A DNA stretch of 64,000 nucleotides from JBJHDF01 sp050486405 (GTDB lineage Bacteria > Pseudomonadota > Gammaproteobacteria > Pseudomonadales > Cellvibrionaceae). Both the position numbers and the translations under genes were made by a program. The stretch covers positions 62,001 through 126,000 of the forward strand of contig JBJHDF010000010.1 in assembly GCA_050486405.1 (NCBI GenBank), read 5' to 3'. A model generated the notes under the pieces. That model searched no databases. It saw nothing but the letters and a program-made list of their open reading frames with translations, and was not told the origin of the DNA. Positions 57,059 through 64,000 of the stretch are shown piece after piece. Within the stretch, counting starts at the first letter, position 1. Each line of letters opens with the position of its first letter.

Positions 57059-58162
57059 CTAGTTTACAAGGCAGGGACCCTGATTGATCCAAACGTCCCC
57101 TGAGCCACTGTTCTGGGCCGGATTTTCACCTTGCGTCCACCATTTGGCGGTAAAGCGGTTGTCGTTGTAGCGAACCTGATCCTGACCGAGGTACACCGCA
57201 CTGGAACTCCAGTTCGGGATACCGATACAGGTATTGATGGGCTCTCCACTACCGTTACCGCTGCCGTTGCCATTGCCGTTATCGCAGGGTCCGAGGTTTT
57301 CCCAGACACCCCATTGGCCGGATGCGGAGGGATCTTCGCCCTGGGTCCACCACTTGGCGCGGTAGAGTATACCGTTGTGGCTCACAGTGTTACCTGCGGT
57401 GTAGACCGAAGCGCTGTTCCAGGCAGGCGCATCGCAGGGAACGCCGCTGCCATTTCCATTGCCGTTGCCGTTGCCGTTGCCGTTGCCATTTCCGTTGCCG
57501 TTGCCGTTGCCGTTGCCGCCACTAAAGTTGACGTCGACGCAGGCGTAGAAAGCTTCGGGGCTATCGGAGCGCTGCCACACAGCGTAAATCACGTGTTGGC
57601 CGGTACGCTGAGGCAGATTGATGGTGTGGGATGGATTGCTGCCACCGCCGTCACCGCCACCATCGGCGATAAACGTAAGATCGCCCCAGGTCAGAGGTTG
57701 AGTCGGGTTATAGCCCGGGTTGGTGATAAAGTAGTGGTAGTAAAGCGCGGGATGGGGAGCGGAGTTGTGCCAGGTAAAGGTCCGCGGGCCGGCTGTAACA
57801 GGCGTTTGCACCCAGTCGGTCCGAGCCAGGTCCAGGCCGCCAAAGTTGCCCGGGTCACCACCGCTACACAACTGACCATCCGGCACCACCGCCTGATGGT
57901 TGCTGCCCGCATTTCCCTGCAATACCGACATCCAGTTATACAGCGGTGTGGATCCACCATGCTGAACCGCCGCGATACAGCCACCCGACGACGGGTTCTC
58001 AGGATTTTCACCGAAGCGGCATTGATAAATACGGCTCGGCGGAGACGAGATGGTACCGTGAGCAACGGCAGATTGGGCCACGGTCATGGCGGTAGCGCCA
58101 AGGCTCGCCATGGCGAGGACCTTGACCAAACCGAGGCCACATAACCATTTAAATTTCATCAT
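57059..58162 (-). CDS. AA10 lytic polysaccharide monooxygenase with two CBM5/12 modules
   Basis: The 367-residue secreted copper enzyme cleaves crystalline chitin or cellulose oxidatively. The signal peptide ends at VA, so the mature chain begins with the copper-binding His (HGTISSPPSRIYQC). The second copper His is in HNSAPH. The AA10 core spans about 35-215. A (Gly-Asn)n linker follows, then a CBM5/12 (CDAPAWNSASVY to WWTQGEDP), a second GNGNGSG linker, and a second CBM5/12 (CIGIPNWSSSAVY to WWTQGENP). WWTQGE in both suggests chitin binding. I chose the ATG at 58162 (GAGGG five bases upstream); the next ATG is one codon later. Confidence 0.93.
   Translation of the reverse strand: MMKFKWLCGLGLVKVLAMASLGATAMTVAQSAVAHGTISSPPSRIYQCRFGENPENPSSGGCIAAVQHGGSTPLYNWMSVLQGNAGSNHQAVVPDGQLCSGGDPGNFGGLDLARTDWVQTPVTAGPRTFTWHNSAPHPALYYHYFITNPGYNPTQPLTWGDLTFIADGGGDGGGSNPSHTINLPQRTGQHVIYAVWQRSDSPEAFYACVDVNFSGGNGNGNGNGNGNGNGNGNGNGNGSGVPCDAPAWNSASVYTAGNTVSHNGILYRAKWWTQGEDPSASGQWGVWENLGPCDNGNGNGSGNGSGEPINTCIGIPNWSSSAVYLGQDQVRYNDNRFTAKWWTQGENPAQNSGSGDVWINQGPCLVN
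57449..57520 (-). repeat. Hexanucleotide repeat encoding the Gly-Asn linker
   Basis: About twelve in-frame copies of a GGCAAC hexamer (read on the minus strand; a few synonymous variants) encode alternating Gly-Asn between the LPMO core and the first CBM. A shorter run encodes the second linker near 57250-57285. Such repeats can expand or contract by slippage without frameshift. Confidence 0.9.
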
Positions 58163-58535
58163 GATCACCCTCTTTATTGCTTGAAGATTTCAGGATTGGT
58201 TGATTCCAAACAGTCAAAATGACATTAACCATCAACATCAAGGCGACTAGGAAGGAGGGGTTATGCCACCACAAATGATATTTTATTTCAAATAATAAAT
58301 TCATGTTTGTTAGAAACAATCATATGTTACTCACGCCACCCAACCAACCTAGTTAATTGATTTATCTAAAGATTTTTAGAATCAAGGCCTGTTATATGCC
58401 GTAACGCTATTAGAAAAACGAATATTTACAGCAAATTAGTATTAACCGAAATCCCAGGCCTGGCGCCTGATTAATTAATCAGGCCAATACGTCATGTATG
58501 CTGGGTCGGAAAATAATATTCCAAGGAGGTGGCAC
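58163..58535. promoter_or_regulatory. Divergent LPMO/cytochrome promoter region with a 20-base palindrome
   Basis: This 373-base AT-rich gap separates the divergent LPMO and hexaheme cytochrome genes. At 58465-58484 it holds a perfect 20-base palindrome, GCCTGATTAATTAATCAGGC, 52 bases before the cytochrome ATG and a good operator candidate. The cytochrome ribosome site AAGGAGGT is at 58523-58530. A short plus-strand ORF (58263-58295, 10 residues) follows an AAGGAGGGG. Otherwise I see no gene. Confidence 0.55.
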
Positions 58536-61500
58536 ATGAACTCGCATTCGTTACTTTTGGGGCTTGCCGTACTTTGTCTTGCGCTGATCGGATGCAGTGA
58601 TTCCAAGCATCAGGAACCACTGGGACATGCACCTCTCAGTCTGCCACCTTTTCCTCCAGACAAGCCGAAGCTTTGGGTCTGTGACGACACTCCTCCAGAC
58701 CAGCAGAAGATTACCGACATCTGCAGCGACAGCGCCAACTGGGGCACTCCCGCCGATCTGCCGGTTCGGCCCGCGTCCATCAGTAATCTGAGCGCCAAAA
58801 ACGAATACGACCTGGTATTGCGGCACTTCCTGCGTCAGCACACCTATCGAGATCTGGGCTGGGTGTCCGACCAAGAGTGGCGTCTGACCGGGCCACTGGT
58901 CGGCGCCTTTCCCAATCAAGCCAGTTATGGCGTACACCCTTTGGTTCGCATTTGGTATTCACCGGAGGTGATGGACTGGCTCTGTGCCGGTCGGCCAGAA
59001 TCCGGTTTGAGCGACGGCGCCTTTATTATCAAGGAAATGCACGATATCAAAGCGGAGCTGTTTGAAGCGCCGAACGACAGCGAGTGCCTGAAAGTCAAAA
59101 GCAACGACATTGCTCCGACCTCTTGGACGGTGATGATCAAAGACCGCGAAGCCAGCCACGACGGTTGGTACTGGGCCAACCCAACCGCCTCCGGCGATGG
59201 CAACCCGCCGATTCTGACCAAAAGCGCCTTCACCTCCGCAGGAAGTGAGCGTGAACGCAATCCGAACTGGTATCCAACCGGATACTTCTATGACAAGACG
59301 CAAAAACACCTACCGTCGATAGTCACGCCCTACAATCTCTACGGCGCCTATTGCATGAATTGCCATGCATCGGCGCAATCCGAGCTGACTTTTGCATCGC
59401 TCGATAATATCGCCGGCCCCGGTTTGCGTTACAGGCATTTCAGTGCTCCCGACACACACAAGCCAAGCGCCCCCTCGGGAGCCAGCCACAGCAGCGCAAC
59501 AACAGCACAGGACAGTTTAGGCTGGGCCTTTACTCCGCCACGATCGACACCCGCTCCGGGGTTTGCATCCTTTTTTGGCGACCTGGGTCCGGCAACCTTC
59601 GGCGAGGCGTTCAACTACCGTCTGCCAGCGGAGACGTTTGATCACGTGTTTCCGTCGGCCGAGGGTCCCGAGCAGTTTCTGACCGCGAGCAACTGCATCG
59701 GCTGTCACGACGCTACCGTGTCCAACAGCTCACAACCCAATATGCTGATACAGGACCCGGACACCGGTCACGCCATCAACGTCTCACCCTATTCGGAATG
59801 GCGGGCATCGCCCATGGGGCTGGCAGGCCGGGATCCGATTTTTTTCGCGCAACTGGAAAGTGAAACCAATCACTTCCCGGATATGGCAGCCTGCATCGAG
59901 AACACCTGCCTGCACTGCCACGGCGTTATGGGCCAGCGGCAGCTTGGTATCGACACCCACAGAAAACAAGACGATCCCTGCCGCGACCTTTTCGCCATAG
60001 AGCCGCCACCGGAAGTCAAATTTGGCGAGCCGTTTCGGCTGGCCTACGTCTCGCAATACCAGGACGAACAACCCTATGCCCGCTACGGCAACCTGGCGCG
60101 GGACGGCATTTCCTGCCTGGTCTGCCACCATGTGTCCGAGGTCGGCCTGAACACCGAGGCCGGGTATACCGGCAACTGGGTAGCCGGCCCCGCCGATGAA
60201 ATCTATGGCCCCTACGAGGACGTGGTGACCAAACCCATGGAGAACGCGCTGGGAGCAACGCCAAAATATGGCAAGCAGATGCAGGATTCAGGCTTGTGCG
60301 CCAGCTGCCACAATATTCTCTTGCCGGTACTCAACAATGACGGCACACCCCACAGGATCACTGCACCTGACGGGCACGTAGTGACAGCAACCTACGAACA
60401 AACCACTGCCCTGGAGTGGGAAAACAGCGTATTCGCGCGAGGAGATACTTTTCAGTCCTGCCAGGATTGCCATATGCCCAAGCACTACAAGTCGGTGGAC
60501 CTGGCTGGCACTATGATCGCAAATATAGAGTCCAATGCCTTCGCACCCACCACCCACCGCCTGCCGGATTCTGACATCACCCTAACCCCCCGGGACACCT
60601 ACTCCCGGCACGCCCTGCACGGCATCAATCTGTTTCTCAACGAGATGTTCCAACAGTTCCCGCTACTGCTGGGAATTCGCCAGATCGACTACATGGTGGA
60701 CGCCCATAGCACCCAGCCGGCGCTGATCACCGCTTCGCAATCCATGCAACGCATGGCGGAGCGGGAAACGGCCGAAATCGCCATTCAGGATCTCACCATC
60801 AATCCGTCCAGCGGTGAAGTACAAGCCACGGTAACGCTGGTCAATAAGACCGGCCACTACCTGCCATCGGGCGTTGGTTTTCGGCGGATGTTTATCGAAT
60901 TTACCGTCACCGCAGACGATGGCAGCCTGTTGTGGGCGTCGGGCCGCACCAACCATTTGGGAGTTATTCTGGAGGGCACCTCAGACACTCCACTGGCCAC
61001 GGAGTACGGGATCAATCAAACCGAGTTTCAACCCCACTACCAGAAAATCACCCAGCAGGATCAGGTGCAGATATACCAGGAGCTGATCAAGGACTCTGAC
61101 GGCTACCTGACCACTTCTTTTCTGCGCCGGGTAGACCCTGTTAAGGACAATCGCCTGCGTCCACGCGGTTTCGACCCGAAAATGTTTCGCAACAACCCGT
61201 CGCCCTACATCCAGCTTCTCAGCAAACTCGAAGGCGAAGCGGCCAACGACCCCCACTACTACGACCCATCAATGACTGGTGGAGGCCAGGTTGTCTACCA
61301 GTTTGCGCTACCGCCGGAGAGCGCCGCGCGCATTGCCACGGTGAGCGCTACACTGTACAGCCAAAGCATACCGCCCTCTTACCTGCAGCAGCGCTTCCAC
61401 GATGCATCAGCTGGCCCTCAGCATCGCGACAACATCCGCCGGCTGTACTATATGACCAGCCACCTGAACACGAGCGATGAAAGCGCAATCGAGAACTGGA

Positions 61501-61541
61501 AGGTTCGAGTGGCCTCAGCTTCTGCCAGCCCAGAAAGATAA
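58536..61541 (+). CDS. Hexaheme cytochrome c family lipoprotein
   Basis: The 1001-residue exported protein has a lipoprotein signal (lipobox LIGC, then SDSKHQ). Six CXXCH heme sites are visible: CMNCH (about 271), CIGCH (about 385), CLHCH (about 457), CLVCH (about 525), CASCH (about 587) and CQDCH (about 641). The C-terminal 350 residues have no heme sites and look beta-rich. I know of similar large multiheme proteins in marine gammaproteobacteria but not their function. The ATG at 58536 is preceded at 5 bases by AAGGAGGT. It is divergent from the LPMO gene. Confidence 0.9.
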   Translation: MNSHSLLLGLAVLCLALIGCSDSKHQEPLGHAPLSLPPFPPDKPKLWVCDDTPPDQQKITDICSDSANWGTPADLPVRPASISNLSAKNEYDLVLRHFLRQHTYRDLGWVSDQEWRLTGPLVGAFPNQASYGVHPLVRIWYSPEVMDWLCAGRPESGLSDGAFIIKEMHDIKAELFEAPNDSECLKVKSNDIAPTSWTVMIKDREASHDGWYWANPTASGDGNPPILTKSAFTSAGSERERNPNWYPTGYFYDKTQKHLPSIVTPYNLYGAYCMNCHASAQSELTFASLDNIAGPGLRYRHFSAPDTHKPSAPSGASHSSATTAQDSLGWAFTPPRSTPAPGFASFFGDLGPATFGEAFNYRLPAETFDHVFPSAEGPEQFLTASNCIGCHDATVSNSSQPNMLIQDPDTGHAINVSPYSEWRASPMGLAGRDPIFFAQLESETNHFPDMAACIENTCLHCHGVMGQRQLGIDTHRKQDDPCRDLFAIEPPPEVKFGEPFRLAYVSQYQDEQPYARYGNLARDGISCLVCHHVSEVGLNTEAGYTGNWVAGPADEIYGPYEDVVTKPMENALGATPKYGKQMQDSGLCASCHNILLPVLNNDGTPHRITAPDGHVVTATYEQTTALEWENSVFARGDTFQSCQDCHMPKHYKSVDLAGTMIANIESNAFAPTTHRLPDSDITLTPRDTYSRHALHGINLFLNEMFQQFPLLLGIRQIDYMVDAHSTQPALITASQSMQRMAERETAEIAIQDLTINPSSGEVQATVTLVNKTGHYLPSGVGFRRMFIEFTVTADDGSLLWASGRTNHLGVILEGTSDTPLATEYGINQTEFQPHYQKITQQDQVQIYQELIKDSDGYLTTSFLRRVDPVKDNRLRPRGFDPKMFRNNPSPYIQLLSKLEGEAANDPHYYDPSMTGGGQVVYQFALPPESAARIATVSATLYSQSIPPSYLQQRFHDASAGPQHRDNIRRLYYMTSHLNTSDESAIENWKVRVASASASPER

Positions 61542-61556
61542 TCTGCGCATACCTGA

Positions 61557-62063
61557 CTATACTGGGTCGCCTTCGCCTTCCCAGTAATCGCGGTTATCCT
61601 CACCTCGCCCGATAAATCGAAACGACCTGCTCTCCCCCAACGACCTGCGACTGGCAACCAGGAACTTGCCGGAATCCGGGTACTCGCAAACATCCGTCTC
61701 TGATTTGGAGGAAATCGCCAGATACTTCAGTGGCACTGTGCCGGTATTGGTCAGCTTGTGGGCATATTCGGCCCCTCCTCTGGGGGCGCCGAGTACATCT
61801 CCGGCAGACACCGGGTAGCTGGTGTCGCCAAAGCGATATGTCCCGCTACCCTCCAGGATAACAAACATCTCATCCTCGACATGATGAACATGAAAGGGGC
61901 AAGACGACTTTCCAGGAGGCACCTCACAGTAGGCCGCCCCAATCTGGGTCAGCTTAAGCAGCTCGCTTATCCTGGCATCGCTGGACTCGTAGTGGTCACC
62001 GTGCCCGGATCGCTCCAGCACCAAACCATCAATAGCAACTATTGGCTTGAACTTCCTGGTCAT
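61557..62063 (-). CDS. Cupin domain protein
   Basis: The 168-residue protein has a single cupin fold. Metal-site motif 1 is in PFHVHHVEDEMFVILEGSG and motif 2 in SAGDVLGAPRGGAEYAHKL. It has no signal peptide. The chosen ATG at 62063 gives MTRKFKPIVA; a TTG five codons upstream is possible. The substrate is unknown. It is convergent with the cytochrome gene, with 15 bases between their ends. Confidence 0.82.
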   Translation of the reverse strand: MTRKFKPIVAIDGLVLERSGHGDHYESSDARISELLKLTQIGAAYCEVPPGKSSCPFHVHHVEDEMFVILEGSGTYRFGDTSYPVSAGDVLGAPRGGAEYAHKLTNTGTVPLKYLAISSKSETDVCEYPDSGKFLVASRRSLGESRSFRFIGRGEDNRDYWEGEGDPV

Positions 62064-62144
62064 GATTAAAGAACTCAAAAAATCAATGAATACGCTTCAA
62101 ACCCAGAGACTATCGCCAAGGCCAGCGCGACAATTGAATATGCG

Positions 62145-62375
62145 CTACGGGGACTTGCCCAGCATAATTGCCCGCCTGATTTCATTAAACTTGGCGACAT
62201 CGGCCCGAACCTCAACCATATCCGGATTGACCACAGCGGCCGTGCACTCCTCGGACGAGCCAAAACCCTCATCACCAACGAAAGTTGCTTGGGTCTCTTG
62301 ATTAATAAATGGCTTTCGGGGCCGGCGACCCGCTTTGATAGTAGGCGCCACCCTGCGAAGTAGTTTAGTAATCAT
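62145..62375 (-). CDS. Small hypothetical protein coupled to the upstream gene
   Basis: The 76-residue frame (MITKLLRRVAPTIKAG to AIMLGKSP) has a basic N-terminus and an acidic middle. Its ATG overlaps the end of the beta-propeller-like gene, in a different frame, which would allow translational coupling, but no clear ribosome site is seen. I do not recognise it. It could be a real small protein or a chance frame. About 80 bases separate it from the cupin start. Confidence 0.4.
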   Translation of the reverse strand: MITKLLRRVAPTIKAGRRPRKPFINQETQATFVGDEGFGSSEECTAAVVNPDMVEVRADVAKFNEIRRAIMLGKSP

Positions 62376-64000
62376 CCGGCAGCAAATCATTCTTATCAAG
62401 CAGATACATGAAACTCTCCAGCACCACCAATAGTCTATCATCGTCAAGGCTGATTAGCGCTTTTGGAGCGCTCTGCAAAACTGAAAAATTCGGCATTTTT
62501 ACCGCCGCGAGCTCTTCGAAGGTATCAAGGCTATACACCTTCAGCACCGGGTCATTTTCATGAAGCAACATTGATGCGTACAGATAAAGCACGCCACGCT
62601 TCTCATCAACAACAAACTGGTGACGAGTAAAATTATCGGTCAACAACCCTTCCATTCTTCCTATCTTCTCTCTCGATTCTATATCGACGACATGGCCCAG
62701 AGAACTATAGAGCCGGCCGTTTGAGTACTCAAATGCAACAGAAAATCCAGAAATAAGATCATCATATCTTTCAATGAAAATCACTCCGGAGGTGTCGACG
62801 TAGAATTCACTCAGTTCGAAACCTGTACTGTCAGTGTTATATCCAAATACTAGATTATCATCGGCAAATAGAATACGGTTAGCCCTGGGCTGGGACGCTC
62901 CCGCCTCCATCTCCGCAGGAGCTTTAATACCGTTTGTATACACGGCCACGCCCAAGTAGCTGGTTGTATAACCACGCCGGGCGGTTGAAATCAGTACACT
63001 GGCGTTGTCCGAAGGAAATGGCTCCATATCGCCGACAAATATGGGGCCATCGCCTCCCGCCTTGCTACCGAGATCTACATTCATTACAGTCGTTAACGTA
63101 CTGAGGTCAATCACTGAATACTTGTTGGTACCAGTATAGGCGACATACAGAAACTGATGATCGTGGCTAATCTCCAACTCCGTGGGATCGGAACCAACAG
63201 GTATATACTGCTCAACAACCAGCGACTCACTATCAAAAACGGCAATAGAATTCCCTTTGATACCCGCAGCCCCCGGAATCGATGCATAGATCTTTTTATG
63301 GATTGAGCTAAACACCGCGCCGCTAAACAAGCAACTAATAGCTTCTATATCGACCTCAACTCTTAGATCGATCATATCAAAAAAATCACACTGCCAATCA
63401 CGACTTACAGAAACATCCTCATGCTTAAATAATTTTATTCCCGTACTCGTCACAAATGCGAACTGATCGTCACCAACATTGAATAAACGTAAAAACTCTC
63501 CCTCCAGATCTGGATCAAATACGCCCACATTGGTAAACCGGTCTTTGTTGAAAACCTCAAGATATTTCGCGAAAATGTAGGTGTGACTCTGATCAGGAGT
63601 AACCAGGGGAGCCAACTTTCGGTTATCTTCGTACTCAAATCCCCTCTGAATGGTATTGCGGCCAAGCAGATCTCCAGTCTCAGGATTCATAACGGAACCT
63701 ATGCCATTATAAAGAGTATCACCCAATACGTGGATATCCGAAGGTCCATCCGCATAATTGCTACGACTCACGATAAATTCCAAGCCTGTTGGATTAATCG
63801 CGAAAACACCTATACTATAAGCAGTGGAATTGTCAGTATACGTAATCAAACGGCTGCCGCTATCGTTGAATGCGAGGCGAGTTGGAGGGAAGGTCCAGCC
63901 ACCGGTCAATGCTTGTTCCGTGCCGGCTCGAAAAAGCTTCACGCCCGCAGGACTGCTGTAATAAAGATCTGTATGGGTTGCTACGGCAACTACGTTATCG
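62365..64000 (-). CDS. Beta-propeller-like (YVTN/YncE type) protein, 5' end beyond window
   Basis: The frame is open to the right edge and reads sensibly beyond the first internal start candidate (a GTG at 63942), so the gene continues outside the window. About 544 codons are visible. The repeats match YVTN-type propeller blades, for example SIAVFDSESLVVEQYIPVG, LEISHDHQFLYVAYTGTNKYS and the LKVYSLDTFEELAAVKMP segment. Signal peptide and function cannot be judged from this fragment. Confidence 0.75.
   Translation of the reverse strand, partial: DNVVAVATHTDLYYSSPAGVKLFRAGTEQALTGGWTFPPTRLAFNDSGSRLITYTDNSTAYSIGVFAINPTGLEFIVSRSNYADGPSDIHVLGDTLYNGIGSVMNPETGDLLGRNTIQRGFEYEDNRKLAPLVTPDQSHTYIFAKYLEVFNKDRFTNVGVFDPDLEGEFLRLFNVGDDQFAFVTSTGIKLFKHEDVSVSRDWQCDFFDMIDLRVEVDIEAISCLFSGAVFSSIHKKIYASIPGAAGIKGNSIAVFDSESLVVEQYIPVGSDPTELEISHDHQFLYVAYTGTNKYSVIDLSTLTTVMNVDLGSKAGGDGPIFVGDMEPFPSDNASVLISTARRGYTTSYLGVAVYTNGIKAPAEMEAGASQPRANRILFADDNLVFGYNTDSTGFELSEFYVDTSGVIFIERYDDLISGFSVAFEYSNGRLYSSLGHVVDIESREKIGRMEGLLTDNFTRHQFVVDEKRGVLYLYASMLLHENDPVLKVYSLDTFEELAAVKMPNFSVLQSAPKALISLDDDRLLVVLESFMYLLDKNDLLPDDY

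Noticed and set aside
58263..58295. Ten-codon ORF after a very strong Shine-Dalgarno (AAGGAGGGG)
   Set aside because: Too short to support without conservation; not clearly a leader peptide for any downstream gene.

Overview
The window reads as chromosome of a motile, polysaccharide-degrading marine-type gammaproteobacterium, most likely of the Cellvibrionales/Microbulbifer-like group. This placement is inferred from gene content, not from a phylogeny. The pointers are a Pseudomonas-style flagellar cluster (FleSR two-component pair, HptB-HsbR-HsbA switch, sigma-54 promoters), the tRNA-Leu - tig - clpP - clpX - lon - hupB - ppiD order, and an AA10 lytic polysaccharide monooxygenase with two chitin-binding-type modules joined by Gly-Asn linkers.

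Region 1 (1-14.6 kb, all minus strand) is flagellar. In transcription order it holds fleS-fleR, fliE-F-G-H-I-J, hsbA-hsbR-hptB, fliK and fliL-fliM (fliM is cut by the left edge). Four sites with the exact GG-N10-GC sigma-54 layout lie before fleS, fliE, fliK and fliL, so the sequence itself shows a FleQ to FleSR to structural-gene hierarchy. Region 2 (14.6-23.8 kb) has a palindromic intergenic repeat, a translationally coupled oligopeptide operon (lipoprotein M3 peptidase, oppA, oppB, oppC, fused oppDF), and a plus-strand pair of a CheC-like phosphatase and a PAS-GGDEF diguanylate cyclase.

Region 3 (23.8-34 kb) is the protein quality-control block: tRNA-Leu(UAG), tig, clpP, a radical-SAM gene lodged between clpP and clpX, clpX, lon with a sigma-32-type promoter, hupB and ppiD. 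Region 4 (34-42.3 kb) has a ManA-like cupin protein, two more palindromic repeats, and a run SDR - XRE/cupin regulator - fadB - fadA. Region 5 (40.5-44.4 kb) is a four-gene unit: three paralogous small secreted/lipoproteins of a family I do not recognise, followed by a type-1 ABC exporter. It is the best candidate here for an undescribed system.

Region 6 (44.5-52 kb) is housekeeping: malic enzyme, membrane glycerophosphodiesterase, ffh, a CcsA-like protein, a CorC/HlyC-family protein and an orphan DUF2442. Region 7 (52-64 kb) is accessory and visibly more AT-rich in parts. It holds a secreted subtilase, a fused membrane/spermidine-synthase-like protein, the LPMO, a divergent hexaheme cytochrome lipoprotein, a cupin, and a beta-propeller-like gene cut by the right edge with a small coupled ORF. 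I saw no CRISPR array, insertion sequence, prophage or rRNA.
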